Shown: positions 11,678 to 23,580, numbered from the stretch's first letter. The stretch: 64,000 nucleotides of DNA from Tuctoria greenei (GCA_036927565.1 JAYESD010000001.1:268099560-268163559), one strand, 5' to 3'. Notes: a model not told the origin generated them from the sequence alone. Translations and numbers: made by a program.

Positions 11678-11730
11678 CTTTCTCTATTCCAAATTACTTC
11701 TCACTATCAAGTAATTTGGAATGGAGGGAG
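11678..11730. mobile_element. 53-bp Stowaway-like mini-hairpin
   Basis: The arms CTTTCTCTATTCCAAATTAC and CAAGTAATTTGGAATGGAGGGAG are inverted repeats with a loop of under 10 bp. TA flanks both ends (11676-11677, 11731-11732). Only the Stowaway termini remain, so it is likely an internal-deletion derivative. Confidence 0.8.
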
Positions 11731-11799
11731 TACTCTGTATAAAATGAAGCACCTCGGTCAGATCCTGATCCCTTGATCCAACGCTCGAATTGTTTGATA

Positions 11800-11857
11800 C
11801 TCCATCCATTCCGTTCAAATATGGACTAGAGTGATAAGTATTTAGAAACGGAAGGAG
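11800..11857. mobile_element. 58-bp Stowaway-like mini-element
   Basis: Ends CTCCATCCATTCCGTT and AACGGAAGGAG are complementary in the Stowaway pattern and are flanked by TA (11798-11799, 11858-11859). It is shorter than typical Stowaway MITEs. Confidence 0.7.
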
Positions 11858-13000
11858 TACTCCGTATTTTTTTATTATGAAAGCGTTGACAGAAGCAGTA
11901 TGTGAAATGGAAGCACGACTGAAATAAGAGGAAACATTGATCTCGTCAGAAAGTAATATGAATGGTGTAGCAGGAAACATGGGTCGGGAAGCCCATATCT
12001 GATCCGGTTGCTTATACAGTTAGTAGGGTTGAGTGTAGACCGGCCGTACGGCCTGCGCACTGGCGTAATGGCGTTTGGACCGTATGGTTTGTCCATGAGC
12101 TCAGACGTCTTCGACCAAATCGATGGTTGCACGTGCAGTCATCGGCCCACATCAGCAAGACCATGCACCCAGGACAAACGATTTTTTTTCTTTCAAAAAG
12201 GATATTTTAATACCTAAATTAAAACTGTGATAATCCAAACTCTTCATAAATAGATATAGATTGCCCTCTTGGAAGGTGATTCATATACTGCATTGTGAAT
12301 CTCGACCTGTATATTTAGCGTACGAGACAGTCGTACATGCGAGAATGTGTAATATTAATACCTAGTCTATCAAATATACTTTGAAGGCGTAGGACAATCA
12401 AAATATCTATGCTGCAAAATATACTGTTAACAGTAACAGTACAACGTCGCAGTCAACTCTACGTACGAGCCACTTGCATGTGAGAATCTTGCGTATTAAC
12501 AAAGTTGATCCAAACTGAAGCCGATTTGGCCCTCTTGAACTACTAGCACTCAAAGTATTATGTTCGGTTGGCTTACGAAGTCCGGTCTACAGTCTGTGTT
12601 TAGCCATTCAGTTATCGTTGCTTTGTTAAACAATAGGCTGTAAGTGTCTGCATTTATACTTACTTGTAATAAATTGACCATAACCTTCTCGGAGGAGAAG
12701 GTGGAGACTTACCCATCATTAAAAAAAAAGAGTATTCTCTTCGGTTAGACTTTTTATCTTACATTTTTATCATCTCATTACACGCACAGTGTGGTAGAGA
12801 GTAAATATTTTTTGTTCACTATTTATCAAATGAATATCGAAATCAATTGTCAGGTTTTGAGTGACCAGGACATGTTTCACGTATATTTTAATTTTTGATA
12901 TGAGATGTGTTTCATATTCTGCTGCTTCTTCTGCTGTTTCATTTTTAATTTTTGATTGTAATCCTTCGATCCGATTAAGAAAAGTATATTTTAATAGCAG

Positions 13001-13120
13001 TGTCGGTACTATGCAGACAGAGGTACCCGTGTACAAGGAAGAAGAAGTTCTGGACGTGGCTTCCTTGCTGAGGCGGGTCCTGGAGTAGCCACACGTCCTT
13101 CGGCTCCGAACTCCTGCTCT
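13001..13120 (+). repeat. 5' LTR of the LARD element, first part
   Basis: It starts TGTCGGTACTATGCAGACAG, parallel to TGTCGGTACCCTGCAGACAA at 36016, and runs to the CACTA insertion point. The LTR resumes at 33217. The base triplet at the joint is TCT on this side and TCC on the other; the intact 3' LTR has GCTCCCACC here. Confidence 0.85.
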
Positions 13121-13600
13121 CACTACAAGAATCCGTCGATAGGTCGTCGATCATATGAGCGTCGGTTGCTTACATAAACCGACACACATAAAATAAAGGC
13201 GTCGTTGAACCGACACACTTAGCCGACGACGTATTTTGGACGGCTTTAACGTCTAAGTGTGTCGGGGCCGACACATTTATTGCCTATGTGTGTCGGGCTC
13301 CAGCGGCCGACACACTTAAAGTTAAATGTGTCGGCCAGGATGACCGACGCACTTAAGTCACTTATATGCGTCGATTTCGGCCGAACCGACGCACATAAGC
13401 GGACACGTGGCTGCTTCACCGAGCGCGAGTTTGTGCGTCAGTCCAGTAGAAACCGACGCATATAATGAACTTAAGTGCGTAGGTTTCCAGGGACCGACGC
13501 ATATAATGTGCCGCGTGGCCGTCCTCCAGTAGCCAGCTATGGGCGTCGGTTTTAACAAAACCGACACACATAACATATTTAAAAAAAACGTTTATTTTCT
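13121..13600. repeat. CACTA subterminal repeat zone, left
   Basis: At least ten copies of a short motif (TGTGTCGG, ATGCGTCGG and complements such as CCGACACA and CCGACGCAC) occur in direct and inverted orientation. In En/Spm the subterminal motifs are TNPA binding sites; binding here is inferred from that family. Confidence 0.85.
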
Positions 13601-14029
13601 CTCCCTCCCCGGATGGGGAGCCTCCATTTTACACACAATAGCAATATATACAGCATATCAGTTTTCAAACATATGACCATACACAAGTTATCAAACATAG
13701 CACTGTACACAAGTTTTAAAATGTTTCGAACACAAGCACAACAAAACACAAGCTCAACAGTTTGAAAATGAGTAAACGAAATTCAAATGTCGCCGTGGGA
13801 GCCTCCACTCGCATGTCCTACACTCCCATCTCCTCCACTCGCACCTCCGTCATTGATGTTAAAGAAAGCATCGACACCTTCAGGTGTTCCATGACGAGAT
13901 CCCTGTAATAGATAAAAATGAAATAGAAACTTAATAACGTAACATGTTAACTCTTACTTACTTAATAACATAACTTTAAAAAGGATAAGTATATTAGTTT
14001 GAACTAAAACTTATCAACACACTCTCGTA

Positions 14030-14270
14030 TTTCCTCTCACTCTCTCTAACTCTCTCGCCCTCACTCGCTCTCCTACTCTATCTCTTCTCCTCTCCCTCTA
14101 TCTCTTTCACTCTAGCTACCTCTCTACCTATCTCTTCTTTTCTCTCTATATCTTCCTATCTCCCTCTATATATTTCTCTCTCTCTATCTATCACTTCTTT
14201 TCTCTCTATGTATTCCTCTCCCTCTCTATCTATCTCTGCCTCTCTCGCTCTCTCACTTGTTTATTTTTTC
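14030..14270. repeat. Pyrimidine-rich simple repeat (CTCTCT/CTATCT)
   Basis: About 240 bp of nearly pure C and T, made of CTCTCT, TCTATCT and CTCCCTCTCTATCT phrases, lies inside the CACTA element downstream of the TNPA-like coding exons. No gene content. Confidence 0.9.
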
Positions 14271-14379
14271 ACTTCATCTCTTCGCTAGTATTTCCCTTTT
14301 CTTTTTAATATCGTGGTAATTAATATGTGATGTTATAATGAAAATATTGTAACAAGTATGCAAGTCATACATACCGCTG

Positions 14380-16393
14380 CATCTCCTTGTGATGGGTGAG
14401 TCTACACCGGAGGGAAAGACATCGATGGGAAAACTGCTTAAAGTTGTGATATTATAATTAGAATCATTTTGGAATAAAATAAAGTGGTCAAATGCGAAAA
14501 TTACAGTTTACCTGGATTATTTTGCTGCAATCCAGAAGCCAATAGTGACATAAATCCGTAAGATTGTGGAACATACGATTGACCACTCTCAGAACCCTGC
14601 AACACAAATAGTTACGATATTGCATTATATAACTGAAGTCAATAAGATAAGTAGTTTTACCTGTGAGGAGTCAATTTGTGGTAGTGCTGGCTGCATTGGT
14701 CGAGGACCAAACTGAGAACTGGAGCTACCTTGACCCATGAACTGCATCAAGTAAATTAGTTGTGATATCTTAAGTAGATACATTTGTAAATTGAATAATA
14801 TTTTCAAATAAGAAAATTACATGTTATCTGAGACATATACAAATAATGCATCTGTTGTTGCAACATCTGTGTCTGTTGTTGTTGTTGTTGCAACAACATC
14901 TAGATCTCTTGTTGTTGTTGTTGCATCTCCTCCTTTGTGCGTCTCAATTCTTCTCGTAATTCAGTCTCTGTAGATGATTTAAATCGACTACCACCAACAT
15001 TGGACGGTCGTCGTCTAGCATAAGCCTCACGCTCTACATATCCGTCGCCTAACCCAAGTCTACAAAAAAAATACAAGTGTGAAGAATCGATATTCATTAA
15101 CATACAAATCATCATTAACTTTATACATACCTCCCATGCGGTGGACCTCCGCCGGCATCGTATGCTGCAGCGACATCCAACGGCTCTCTCAAATAGTATG
15201 AATCAGGTCCATGTTTCTTCTTGAAACACTCAACATACTTTTGCTGTGATACATTTAGTTAACAGATTAATGTAATACAAGATAAATTGAGTTGATGGAT
15301 AAAAGCAACAAAGAATCAACATACGTACCAATTTCTGCATTGATGCCTCGTCACATAACACCTCCAGGCGATTCGGGTCTGGACCTTTGTGCCCCTTAAG
15401 ATAAACCTCAAAAAACGTAGGAGGGGTACCAGTTTCAGCTGTCTGCAATATCAAAATCAATAATTTTATAAATGCAATTAATTGAAGCAATCTAAGTATG
15501 AATATAAGAATTCATACCATCCTTTGTTCCATCCGAACATAACCATCCGACCTGAAGAAATGCTTTCCTGACTTGCTCTTCCAGTTTCTTCGGTGTCTAT
15601 CAGAAATATTTTTGAACTCAGCTGAACCCCAATACCTGCATAACCATTCCCAAGCCTCCATATTCGCACAAATCCAATCCACATGACTTTGCAAGTACTC
15701 CTCCCTAGTGAGGTGAATTTTGGATGCTTCTTTGTTTGTCATAGGCTGGAACATCACCGTCTTGTAGTAGACGGTCACAGCCTTAATCTGTGCCTTAGAG
15801 AAGGAGTCTTTGACATGTCTCTTTGGTGCATTATGAAAAACTGAACAAGCATATGCTTGAATCACACCCTCCTCCAAACGAAACCTACCCTGCATACAAG
15901 TAAAATTAATGTTAAATAACAATAGGATGTAATGTAATGGAAACAATCAAAACAAACTTACCCAGAAGATCTCCCAAACTTTATCCTGACATATACCCGA
16001 ATCGCCATACTCTTGAAGCGCATAGTGATCCCAACTATGCGCTGCAATTCTTTGACCATCTACTAATACCATCCCGGGATAGCAAAAGCGGATGGTGTTT
16101 CCCAACTCGGTGTTAACTACTCGTCGATGCCCCTTTCCACTCCATCCAAGCTCCACCCAGCACCTAGTAACCTTCGGCCTTATAATTGTCCGCTCATCTA
16201 TACTTTTACTTACACCACATAAAAGGTTCCTCCGCAGCCTTTACATAAAAAATACATAAAATTAGTTAATTGAAATATATAATGAACTTGTTAGTTAATT
16301 AAAAATATTACCTAAAAGGGCATCGATCGGGGTGTCCTAACTCTTCCAGCTCGGCCCTTCTTGCAATCCTGGCATCTCGCTCAGGATCCTCAG
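14380..16393 (-). pseudogene. TNPA/TNP1-like CACTA protein, 3' exons (Transposase_24 domain)
   Basis: On the minus strand from 16393 exons encode RDARIARRAELEELGHPDRC, then (16246-15961) the LRRNLLCGVSKSI and WVELGWSGKGHRRVVNTELG block, then (15884-15525) GRFRLEEGVIQAYACSVFHN through EYLQSHVDWICANMEAWEWL and KSKSGKHFFRSDGYVRMEQR. Next come EVYLKGHKGPDPNRLEVLCD (15440-15330), a short exon near 15240-15132, and a Gln-rich exon around 15060-14880. This is the plant Ptta/En-Spm transposase family (PF03004), the second protein of CACTA elements, which binds subterminal motifs. These exons look open and their introns have plausible GT-AG ends. The gene is cut at 16393 by the Copia insertion; its 5' part is at 28377-28919. 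Confidence 0.85.
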
Positions 16394-18029
16394 TGAAAGT
16401 GCATCTAGGATCCCCGTGGGTTTTGGATGATTGATGACGACAATTAAGTGACTAATGAGCTCAGTGATCTTAAGCACAAGTGTGGACTCAAGTGGAAGCA
16501 CAATCCCTCAAAAAGAAAAAGGATGAAAACGGTGATGTAAACTCGAAAATGAGAAACTAGGGTTTCTAGTGTGTCGAGCTTAGACTAGCCAAATATGTGT
16601 GAGGATATGTGTGTAAAGTGCATTGAGATCAAGTTGGGAGCTCAAAGCGATTTAGAGATCAAACCTATTGAGAGAAGAGAGTTTGGAGTAGTCTGGCAGG
16701 AGTGGCCGGACTAGTCCCTGCAGGTGGCCAGACTAGTCCGCTCCTGGCCAGCCGAGTCCGCTTTCAGCCGTACCAGAAGGGTCTGACTGAGTTCGGACTA
16801 GTCCGGGTAGTCATGGAGTGGTTTTTGGGGACTAAGTCCCAAAACCACAGACTTGTCCGTTTTGGTCCGGACCAAGAGGTCCTGACTAAGATCGGACTAG
16901 TCCGCCCTGGGGGCCGGACTAGTCCGGGTTTGGAGAGAAGTCGGTGCTTCAACGACTAAGTCTAGGTAGACCGGACTAGTCCGCCCTGGGGGCCGTACTA
17001 GTCCATGGTCTTCAGAATAGTCCGTTTGCACTTGGAACAAAAGGTTCTTTGTGAGATCGGACTAGTCCGGTGTGGGTCGGACTAGTCCGTTTTGAAGTGA
17101 CCATTTGAATTTGAAGTTTGGCGGGTAGTGTGACGATTGCTGCGCAGTGCGACAGTTGTCAGGGACGTCAGTGGCCCCCTAGGCTGGACTAGTCCGGGCT
17201 GTAAGCCGGACTAGTCCGCCCTTCTGCTGAAGTCAGCAGTATGGGCTTGGAACCTCTATAAATAGAGGACCCCTGGGTTCATTTGAACACATAGCTTGAG
17301 CAAGTTGAAACCCTAGTGCCGCCACAGCAACCTTGAGCCTTCAAAAAGCCTACTTCTTGCCTACATTCCCTCTAAAACTAATTCTTGTGTGGAAGGGTTT
17401 GGTGAGGTGAAGAAGAGGAAGAACACCGCTCTTTGGCTCTCGGTTTGATCTTTTGCACTTTGTGAATCTTTGTGATCTGTGGCTTGAGTTAATCTTTGTG
17501 ATTTGAGATTGTATTTGTGGTGGGAGCCTCAGATGGTGAGAAGCCCTAACGAATCTTGTATTCACTCTTTGTGATATTGGAGAACCAAGTTAGGCCCGTG
17601 CGGTAAACTTGGTGAGGGAAGGGTTGTTTAACCCGGTCCTTCGTGGACTCCTCAACGGGGACGTAGATTCCTTCGTGTGATCGAACCTCGGGATAAAATC
17701 CTTGTGTCCCTTGTGTTCTTTACTTTCATTCATCACACTTTGCTTTTAGGGCTAGCTTTACCGGTTTTGGTTCATCACTCTTGTCTCATCGTGATCCTTA
17801 GTCTCACACTTGTTTCATAACTTGTTAAAGTTCACTAAGTCATCCTAACATACTTCGCACCATGAAAATACAATTAAAACTTGTTAGAAACACCTTTTTA
17901 GGCTTTCCTTGTAGGAGGACTGGACTAGTCCGCCCTAAGGCCGGACAAGTCCGCCCCCTGAGTTCTAATCTTATTTTATTAAGTCATTTCAGGTTGTTTA
18001 GCCTATTCACCCCCTCTAGGCAACTTTCA
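16394..18029 (+). repeat. Copia 5' LTR
   Basis: Bounded by TGAAAGTGCATCTAGG and CTAGGCAACTTTCA. A TATA box (TATAAATA) lies at 17257-17264, about 40 bp below the palindrome cluster at 16707-17219. An isolated pair of palindromes lies in the distal part at 17917-17953. By eye the first 200 bp differ from the 3' LTR at roughly 14 positions. Confidence 0.95.
16707..17219. repeat. Array of CGGACTAGTCCG palindromes in Copia 5' LTR (U3)
   Basis: About fourteen copies or one- or two-base variants of the 12-bp palindrome CGGACTAGTCCG occur at irregular spacing upstream of the TATA box. The matching array in the 3' LTR is at 27053-27562. My recollection is that conserved palindromes in LTRs are described for maize Sireviruses with a related CCGGAC...GTCCGG core; this ACTAGT-centred form is the version seen here. 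Confidence 0.92.
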
Positions 18030-18031
18030 AT

Positions 18032-18043
18032 TGGTATCAGAGC
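18032..18043 (+). promoter_or_regulatory. Copia primer binding site (initiator tRNA-Met)
   Basis: TGGTATCAGAGC begins two bases after the 5' LTR and is complementary to the 3' end of plant initiator methionine tRNA, the primer used by most Copia elements. Confidence 0.95.
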
Positions 18044-18081
18044 AGGTCTCTCCCAAAAGAGTCTAACAACTCGGAGAGAAG

Positions 18082-20332
18082 ATGTCCGGAGTGGGGTACG
18101 AAGAATTCTCAACCAGTGAGGTCCAAGCAACCCTAGAAGAGATTCTCTTCTATCAAGACAAATCAACAGATGACGAAGAAATTCTCCAGCTCAAGGTGAA
18201 ACTTCGAGAGAAGTTGAAGATTCCTAAGGTTGACACCTCAACCTCCACATCGGGTGGCACAAGCAACTACAACCAACAAGGTTTCAACTATGAACGCCTT
18301 GTCTCCAACAACCATTACCTTTTCATCCCATTGGGGAAGCCTCCCCAATTCGATGGAAACGACTACGGGATGTGGAAGCACAACATGAAGATCTATCTTG
18401 TGTCAATCAACCCCTCACTATGGCAAATCGTGTTGACCAGGGTGCACATCCCGAGGAATGAAGAAGATATCACTCCGGAGCAAGCCGTGCTCCTTCACCG
18501 CAATGCTCAAGCGGCAGGAGTAATCATCTCATCTCTCTCAAGAGATGACCGAGTGGATGGACTTGAGGTGGACAAGGATATTTGGGACACCCTCAAGACG
18601 GCTCATGAAGGCAACCGAGTCGTGAAAGAAGCAAAGATTGAGCTCATTGAAGGAGAGCTCGGGAGGTTTGCCATTATGGATGGTGAATCTCCTCAAGAGA
18701 TGTACAACCGCCTAAAGCTACTCATCAACAAGAGTAGATCCTATGGCTGTACCAAGTGGACGGACCACGAGGTGGTGAAGAGGATGATTCGATCTTTTCT
18801 CCATGATCCAAGAAAGCCCAGGGTTTGCCAAAATGATCCCGGAGGAGGTCCTTGGAAGGATCATCAACCACGAGATCATGGAGAAGGAGGCGCTCTTCTA
18901 CAATGACCTCCAAAGATTCACCGCCTCGAAGATGAAGGATGTTGCACTCAAAGCGACATCCTCCTCAAAGGAGCAAAACGAAGATGATGAGGAGAGCCTT
19001 GACACCGATGAGGAAGAGGCCTTCTTCATCAAAAATTTCAAGAGGATGATGAGAATAAGAAAAGGAGGATACAAGCATGAGAGCAAGGGCAAAGAAAAGG
19101 CAAGGCCCAAAACCAAGAGGGCTTGCTACAAATGTGGTGAATACGGGCACTTCATTGTAGATTGCCCACATGAAGAGAGCAAGAAGAAGAAGGAGGGCAA
19201 GCCGCAAGAGAAGAAGTTCTATAAGAAGAAAAGGCCCTCCAGTCATGCTCATTTGGGCAAGGAATGGGACTCTAATGATGAGTCCTCCTCGTACGAATAT
19301 GAGGAGAAGATGGCAACCATATCCATCGGGGGGAGCTCCAAGGGAAGCAAGATCTTCCCCAATCTCTACGACCACAAGCCAACTTGCCTCATGGCAAAAT
19401 AAGGAAGAAGAAAGGTTACTTATAACTCATCCTCTTCCATATCCTCCCATGATGATTTTGATAGTGCTAGTGAAAATGAGTATATGCTTAAAGATATAAG
19501 TAAAAGCACATTGCAAAGAATAAAATTGCTCTCGGATGAGATTTTTTAGAAGGAGGAGCTCATAGATAGGCAAGAGGACATGCTTATACAAGAAAAGGAA
19601 AGATGTAAAGAGATCATTGAGCTCCTTGAGCTTGAGAGAGAGAAGAGCAAGGCATTGGAGCATGAACTTGCTCTAAGCAAAAAAACATGCTCAAGTCTTG
19701 AGGACACAACCATTGAGCTCAAGGACGAACTTTGCAACTTGGCAAAAGTTAACAAGATCCTTGAGACTCAAGTTGAGTCCCTTAAGACTAATGTAGCCTC
19801 TTCCTCCAAAAGATTATCCTCCTCAAAGGTTGCATCCGAAGCAATATCAACTTGCAAATGCTCTAACTTGATTCTAAAATTAAAGGATGAACTCAAATTG
19901 ACTCAAGGCACTCAAGCACCTAAGGGTGACATCTTTGACAAAGAGAAAGTGGCGTATGCACGAAGTGCATACACCAACACAAGACCTCCCAATGTCAAAG
20001 ACGGTCTTGGTTATACTAGAGGTGGAAAGCAAAATGCCAAAACCTCCAAGTATGCCAAAGACTTGATTGTCTTTGTCAAAGGAAGCTCATCCCCAACTAA
20101 AATTGGCAAGAACACTTCAACTAGCACTTACATGCCTAAATCTGAACCGCATCCTCTATTTCATGATTTTTATGCATCATATATTTTGATGAGGAACAAG
20201 TATGGCAAAGTATATGCTAGATATGTTGGGCCACTCCGCAAGAGCCCCAAGCCTTGCGTGTGGGTGCCCAAATGCCTCACCACTAACATCAAAGGACCCA
20301 ACTCCGCTTGGGTACCTAAAAGGAAGGCATAA
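18082..20332 (+). pseudogene. Copia gag with zinc knuckle and coiled-coil extension (frameshifted)
   Basis: ATG 18082 opens a capsid-like frame (KPPQFDGNDYGMWKHNMKIY, then DIWDTLKTAHEGN) typical of Copia gag. A frameshift near 18785-18800 moves it to the next frame (EEVLGRIINHEIMEKEALFY). The nucleocapsid zinc knuckle CYKCGEYGHFIVDCP (CX2CX4HX4C) lies at about 19122-19166, followed by a lysine-rich tail and a stop at 19400. A related frame (19404-20332) has one TAG near 19547 and then a long charged stretch (EKERCKEIIELLELEREKSK onward) that should form a coiled coil. Large gags with coiled coils are a Sirevirus trait. No protease motif precedes 20332. Confidence 0.85.
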
Positions 20333-20345
20333 TCTTGTTTTGTAG

Positions 20346-21601
20346 GTGTACTCCTCTAGTGGATCCAAATGGGTGCTCGATAGCGGGTGCACAAACCACA
20401 TGACCGGAGAGAGGAAGATGTTCGAGGAGTATGAGGAACATGATGATCCAAATGAAGGGATCCTCTTTGGAAACAATAGCCGAGGGAAAATCCTTGGCTC
20501 CAGTAAAATTGTCATCTCTCCCCAACATACTCTTTCTCGCGTTTTACATATTGATTCTCTAGACTATAACCTCTTGTCCATATCACAACTATGTGACAAG
20601 GGTTATAATTGTGTTTTCACTAATGAGGGTGTGAGCGTCCTTAGAAGAAGTGATAACTCAATCGCTTTTAAGGGTGTCCTCAAGGGAAAGCTTTATCTTG
20701 TGGATTTTGCCTCGGATAAAGCTCAACTTGACACATGCTTAATGGCGAAAACCAACATGGGATGGCTTTGGCATAGACGTCTAGCCCATGTTGAGATGAG
20801 GAACTTACAAAAGCTTCTTAAGGGCGAGCACATCTATGGTTTGAAAAATGTTGTTTTTGGAAAGGATAGGCCATGTAGTGCTTGCCAAGCGGGGAAGCAA
20901 GTGGGAGCTCAACACCCCTCCAAGAACATCATGACGACAACAAGACCGTTGGAGCTGCTACATGGACCTTTTCAAGCCAATAACCTACATTAGCATTGGC
21001 GGTAACAAAGATGGTCTTGTTATTGTTGCCGATTTTTCTCGTTTCACTTGGGTGTTCTTCTTGCATGATAAGGGTAAAACTCACAGTGTCCTCAAGAGGT
21101 TCTTGAGGAGAGCTCAAAATGATTTCGCCTCAAGAATCAAGGCTATAAGAAGCGACAACGACACTGAGTTCAAGAATACTCAAGTGGAAGAATTCTTGGA
21201 TGAGGAGGGCATCAAGCATGAATTTTCAGCTCCATACCCCCCTCAACAAAAATGGGGTGGCGGAATAGAAGAATAGTACACTCATAGAGATGTCAAGGAT
21301 AATGCTTGATGAGTACAAGACATCGGATCGGTTTTGGGCGGAGGCGGTTAACACCGCTTGCCACACCGTTAACCAATTGTACCTCCACCGCCTCCTCAAG
21401 AAGACTCCCTATGAGCTTCTAGTTGGTAAGAAACCCAATGTCTCTTACTTTCGTGTTTTTGGGAGCAAGTGCTATATTCTCAACAAGAAGCCTAGGACTC
21501 GAAGTTTGCTTCAAAGTTCGATGAAGGTTTCTTGCTTGGTTATGACTCAAACACCCACGCCTACCGTGTCTTCAACAAATCCTCCGGAATTGTTGAAATA
21601 G
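20346..21601 (+). pseudogene. Copia protease and integrase (frameshifted)
   Basis: The protease active site KWVLDSGCTNHMTG is at about 20367-20410. The GAG-pre-integrase HHCC-like region (WLWHRRLAHVEMRNL then CSACQAGKQ) follows to 20900. The integrase core is split across three frames: RPLELLH and then MDLF at the 20960 frameshift, VIVADFSRFTWVFFLHDKGK, and IRSDNDTEFKN (second acidic residue). Another shift near 21250 breaks the PQQNGVAER motif. Residues to RVFGSKCYILNK follow, with a further shift near 21500. The domain order protease-integrase before RT is the Copia signature. At least three indels make it non-functional. Confidence 0.9.
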
Positions 21602-23580
21602 CACGCGATGTGGTGTTTGATGAAACTAATAGCTCCCAAGTGGAGCAAGTTGATCAAAGTGTGCTAGATCAAGAAGACTCTCCACAAGAAGCTCTTAGGA
21701 GGATGGCACTTGGAGATGTTCGACCACAAGAACAACCTCAATGCTCAAGTGACCAACAACAAGATGATGCAAGTCATCCCCCACGCGATCAAGTTGAAGA
21801 TGGACAAGTGGCACCTCAACACGATCAAGAAGACGGAAGTCAAGGGGGAGACATTCATCAAGGGGGTGATCAAGAAGAAGAAGAAGATGATGATGACTCA
21901 AGAGCTCAACCTCCACATCCTCGTGTGCATCAAAGTGTTCAACAGGATCACCCCGTTGACAACATCCTAGGAGACATTACTAAAGGGGTAATCACTTGTT
22001 CTCATGTTGCAAATTTTTGTGAACATTACTCCTTTGTCTCTTCTTTGGAGCCCCATAAGGTTGAAGACGCATTGAGAGACCCGGATTGGGTGGTGGCCAT
22101 GCAAGAGGAGCTTAACAACTTTGAGAGGAACAAAGTTTGGGAGCTTGTCAAGCGTCCACAAGCAAATTTTGTGGGCACCAAGTGGGTGTTCCGCAACAAG
22201 CAAGATGAACATGGCGTGGTGACAAGGAACAAGGCACGACTTGTCGCCAAGGGGTACTCACAAGTCGAAGGTTTGGATTTTGATGAAGCCTTTGCTCCCG
22301 TAGCTAGAATAGAGTCAATTCGTATATTACTTGCCTTTGCTACTCACCATGATTTTAAGCTCTACCAAATGGACGTAAAGAGTGCGTTCCTAAATGGCCC
22401 AATCAAGGAGGAAGTCTATGTGGAGCAACCACCGAGCTTTGAAGACCAAGAGTTCCCAAACCATGTCTTCAAATTGCGTAAGGCTCTCTATGACCTCAAA
22501 CAAGCTCCTAGAGCTTGGTATGAGTGTCTTAGAGACTTTCTAATTCAAAATGGTTTTAAGATAGGAAAAGGTGATTACACTCTCTTTACAAAGCACTTTA
22601 ATGATGATCTCTTTGTGTGCCAAATATATGTCGATGACATTATATTTGGTTCTACTAACAAAGTGTTTTGTGATGAGTTTTCTAAGATAATGATGGAGAG
22701 ATTTGAGATTTCCATGATGGGGGAGTTGAAGTTCTTTTTAGGTTTTCAAGTCAAGCAACTCAAAGAAGGCACGTTCATAAGTCAAACAAAGTACACTCAA
22801 GACATATTAAAGAAGTTTGACATGGACAAGGCCAAACCCATCAAGACTCCAATGGTAACAAATGGACACTTAGACCTCAACGAAGATGGTCCAAGTGTGG
22901 ACCAAAAGGTATATCGTTCCATAATTGGTTCTTTGTTATATCTTTGTGTATCTAGACCGGATATTATGCTTAGTGTGTGTATGTATGCATGTTTTCAAGC
23001 TGCACCTAAGGTGTGTCATATGACCGCCGTGAAGAGGATTCTTAGATATTTAGTTCACACACCTAGCCTAGGACTTTGGTACCCCAAAGGATCCAAGTTT
23101 AACCTCATTGGCTATTCCGATGCGGATTATGCGGGGTGCAAAGTTGATAGAAAGAGCACATCCGGAACATGCCAATTATTGGGTAGATCCTTAGTGTCTT
23201 GGTCCTCTAAAAAACAAAACTCCATTGCTTTTTCCACAGCCGAAGCAGAGTATGTCGCAACCGAAAGTTATTGTGCACAACTTCTTTGGATGAGACAAAC
23301 TCTAAGGGATTATGGTATAAACTTGTGCCATATTCCTCTCTTATGTGACAATGAGAGCGCCATCAAAATAGCCTATAATCCGGTTGAGCATTCAAGGACC
23401 AAACACATAGACATTAGACACCACTTCTTGAGAGATCATTCCTTGAAAGGGGACATAGTGATTTCCCATGTAAGAACCGAGAACCAACTAGCCGATATAT
23501 TCACCAAGCCCATAGATGAGAAGCGATTTTGCGAGCTTAGGAGTGAGCTAAATATCTTAGATTCTCGATATGTGGCTTGA
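21532..23580 (+). CDS. Copia reverse transcriptase and RNase H (intact long frame of a dead element)
   Basis: A 682-residue open frame starts in the end of integrase (GFLLGYDSNTHAYRVFNKSS is its usual boundary text). After an acidic, Gln-rich linker of about 130 residues it enters the Copia RT (RVT_2) with WELVKRPQANFVGTKWVFRN and MDVKSAFLNG. The catalytic box is CQIYVDDIIFGS at about residue 365. Copia RNase H follows: GYSDADYAGCKVDRKSTSG, FSTAEAEYVA and HIDIRHHFLRD. It ends at 23580 with TGA. The catalytic residues seen are preserved, unlike the upstream domains. It has no start of its own; it would be made only as part of a polyprotein. Confidence 0.92.
   Translation: MLGYDSNTHAYRVFNKSSGIVEIARDVVFDETNSSQVEQVDQSVLDQEDSPQEALRRMALGDVRPQEQPQCSSDQQQDDASHPPRDQVEDGQVAPQHDQEDGSQGGDIHQGGDQEEEEDDDDSRAQPPHPRVHQSVQQDHPVDNILGDITKGVITCSHVANFCEHYSFVSSLEPHKVEDALRDPDWVVAMQEELNNFERNKVWELVKRPQANFVGTKWVFRNKQDEHGVVTRNKARLVAKGYSQVEGLDFDEAFAPVARIESIRILLAFATHHDFKLYQMDVKSAFLNGPIKEEVYVEQPPSFEDQEFPNHVFKLRKALYDLKQAPRAWYECLRDFLIQNGFKIGKGDYTLFTKHFNDDLFVCQIYVDDIIFGSTNKVFCDEFSKIMMERFEISMMGELKFFLGFQVKQLKEGTFISQTKYTQDILKKFDMDKAKPIKTPMVTNGHLDLNEDGPSVDQKVYRSIIGSLLYLCVSRPDIMLSVCMYACFQAAPKVCHMTAVKRILRYLVHTPSLGLWYPKGSKFNLIGYSDADYAGCKVDRKSTSGTCQLLGRSLVSWSSKKQNSIAFSTAEAEYVATESYCAQLLWMRQTLRDYGINLCHIPLLCDNESAIKIAYNPVEHSRTKHIDIRHHFLRDHSLKGDIVISHVRTENQLADIFTKPIDEKRFCELRSELNILDSRYVA

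Larger units (their letters stand above)
11137..13000. other. Intergenic AT-rich stretch with two mini-MITEs
   Basis: No coding region or RNA gene could be recognised. Two very short Stowaway-like hairpins (11678-11730, 11800-11857) are listed separately. The stretch ends where the 5' LTR of the LARD element starts. Confidence 0.6.

Noticed and set aside
13130..13590. CRISPR-like spaced repeats
   Set aside because: The short CCGACAC-type repeats occur in both orientations with irregular spacing and lie beside a CACTA terminus; they are transposon subterminal motifs, and the genome is a plant's.
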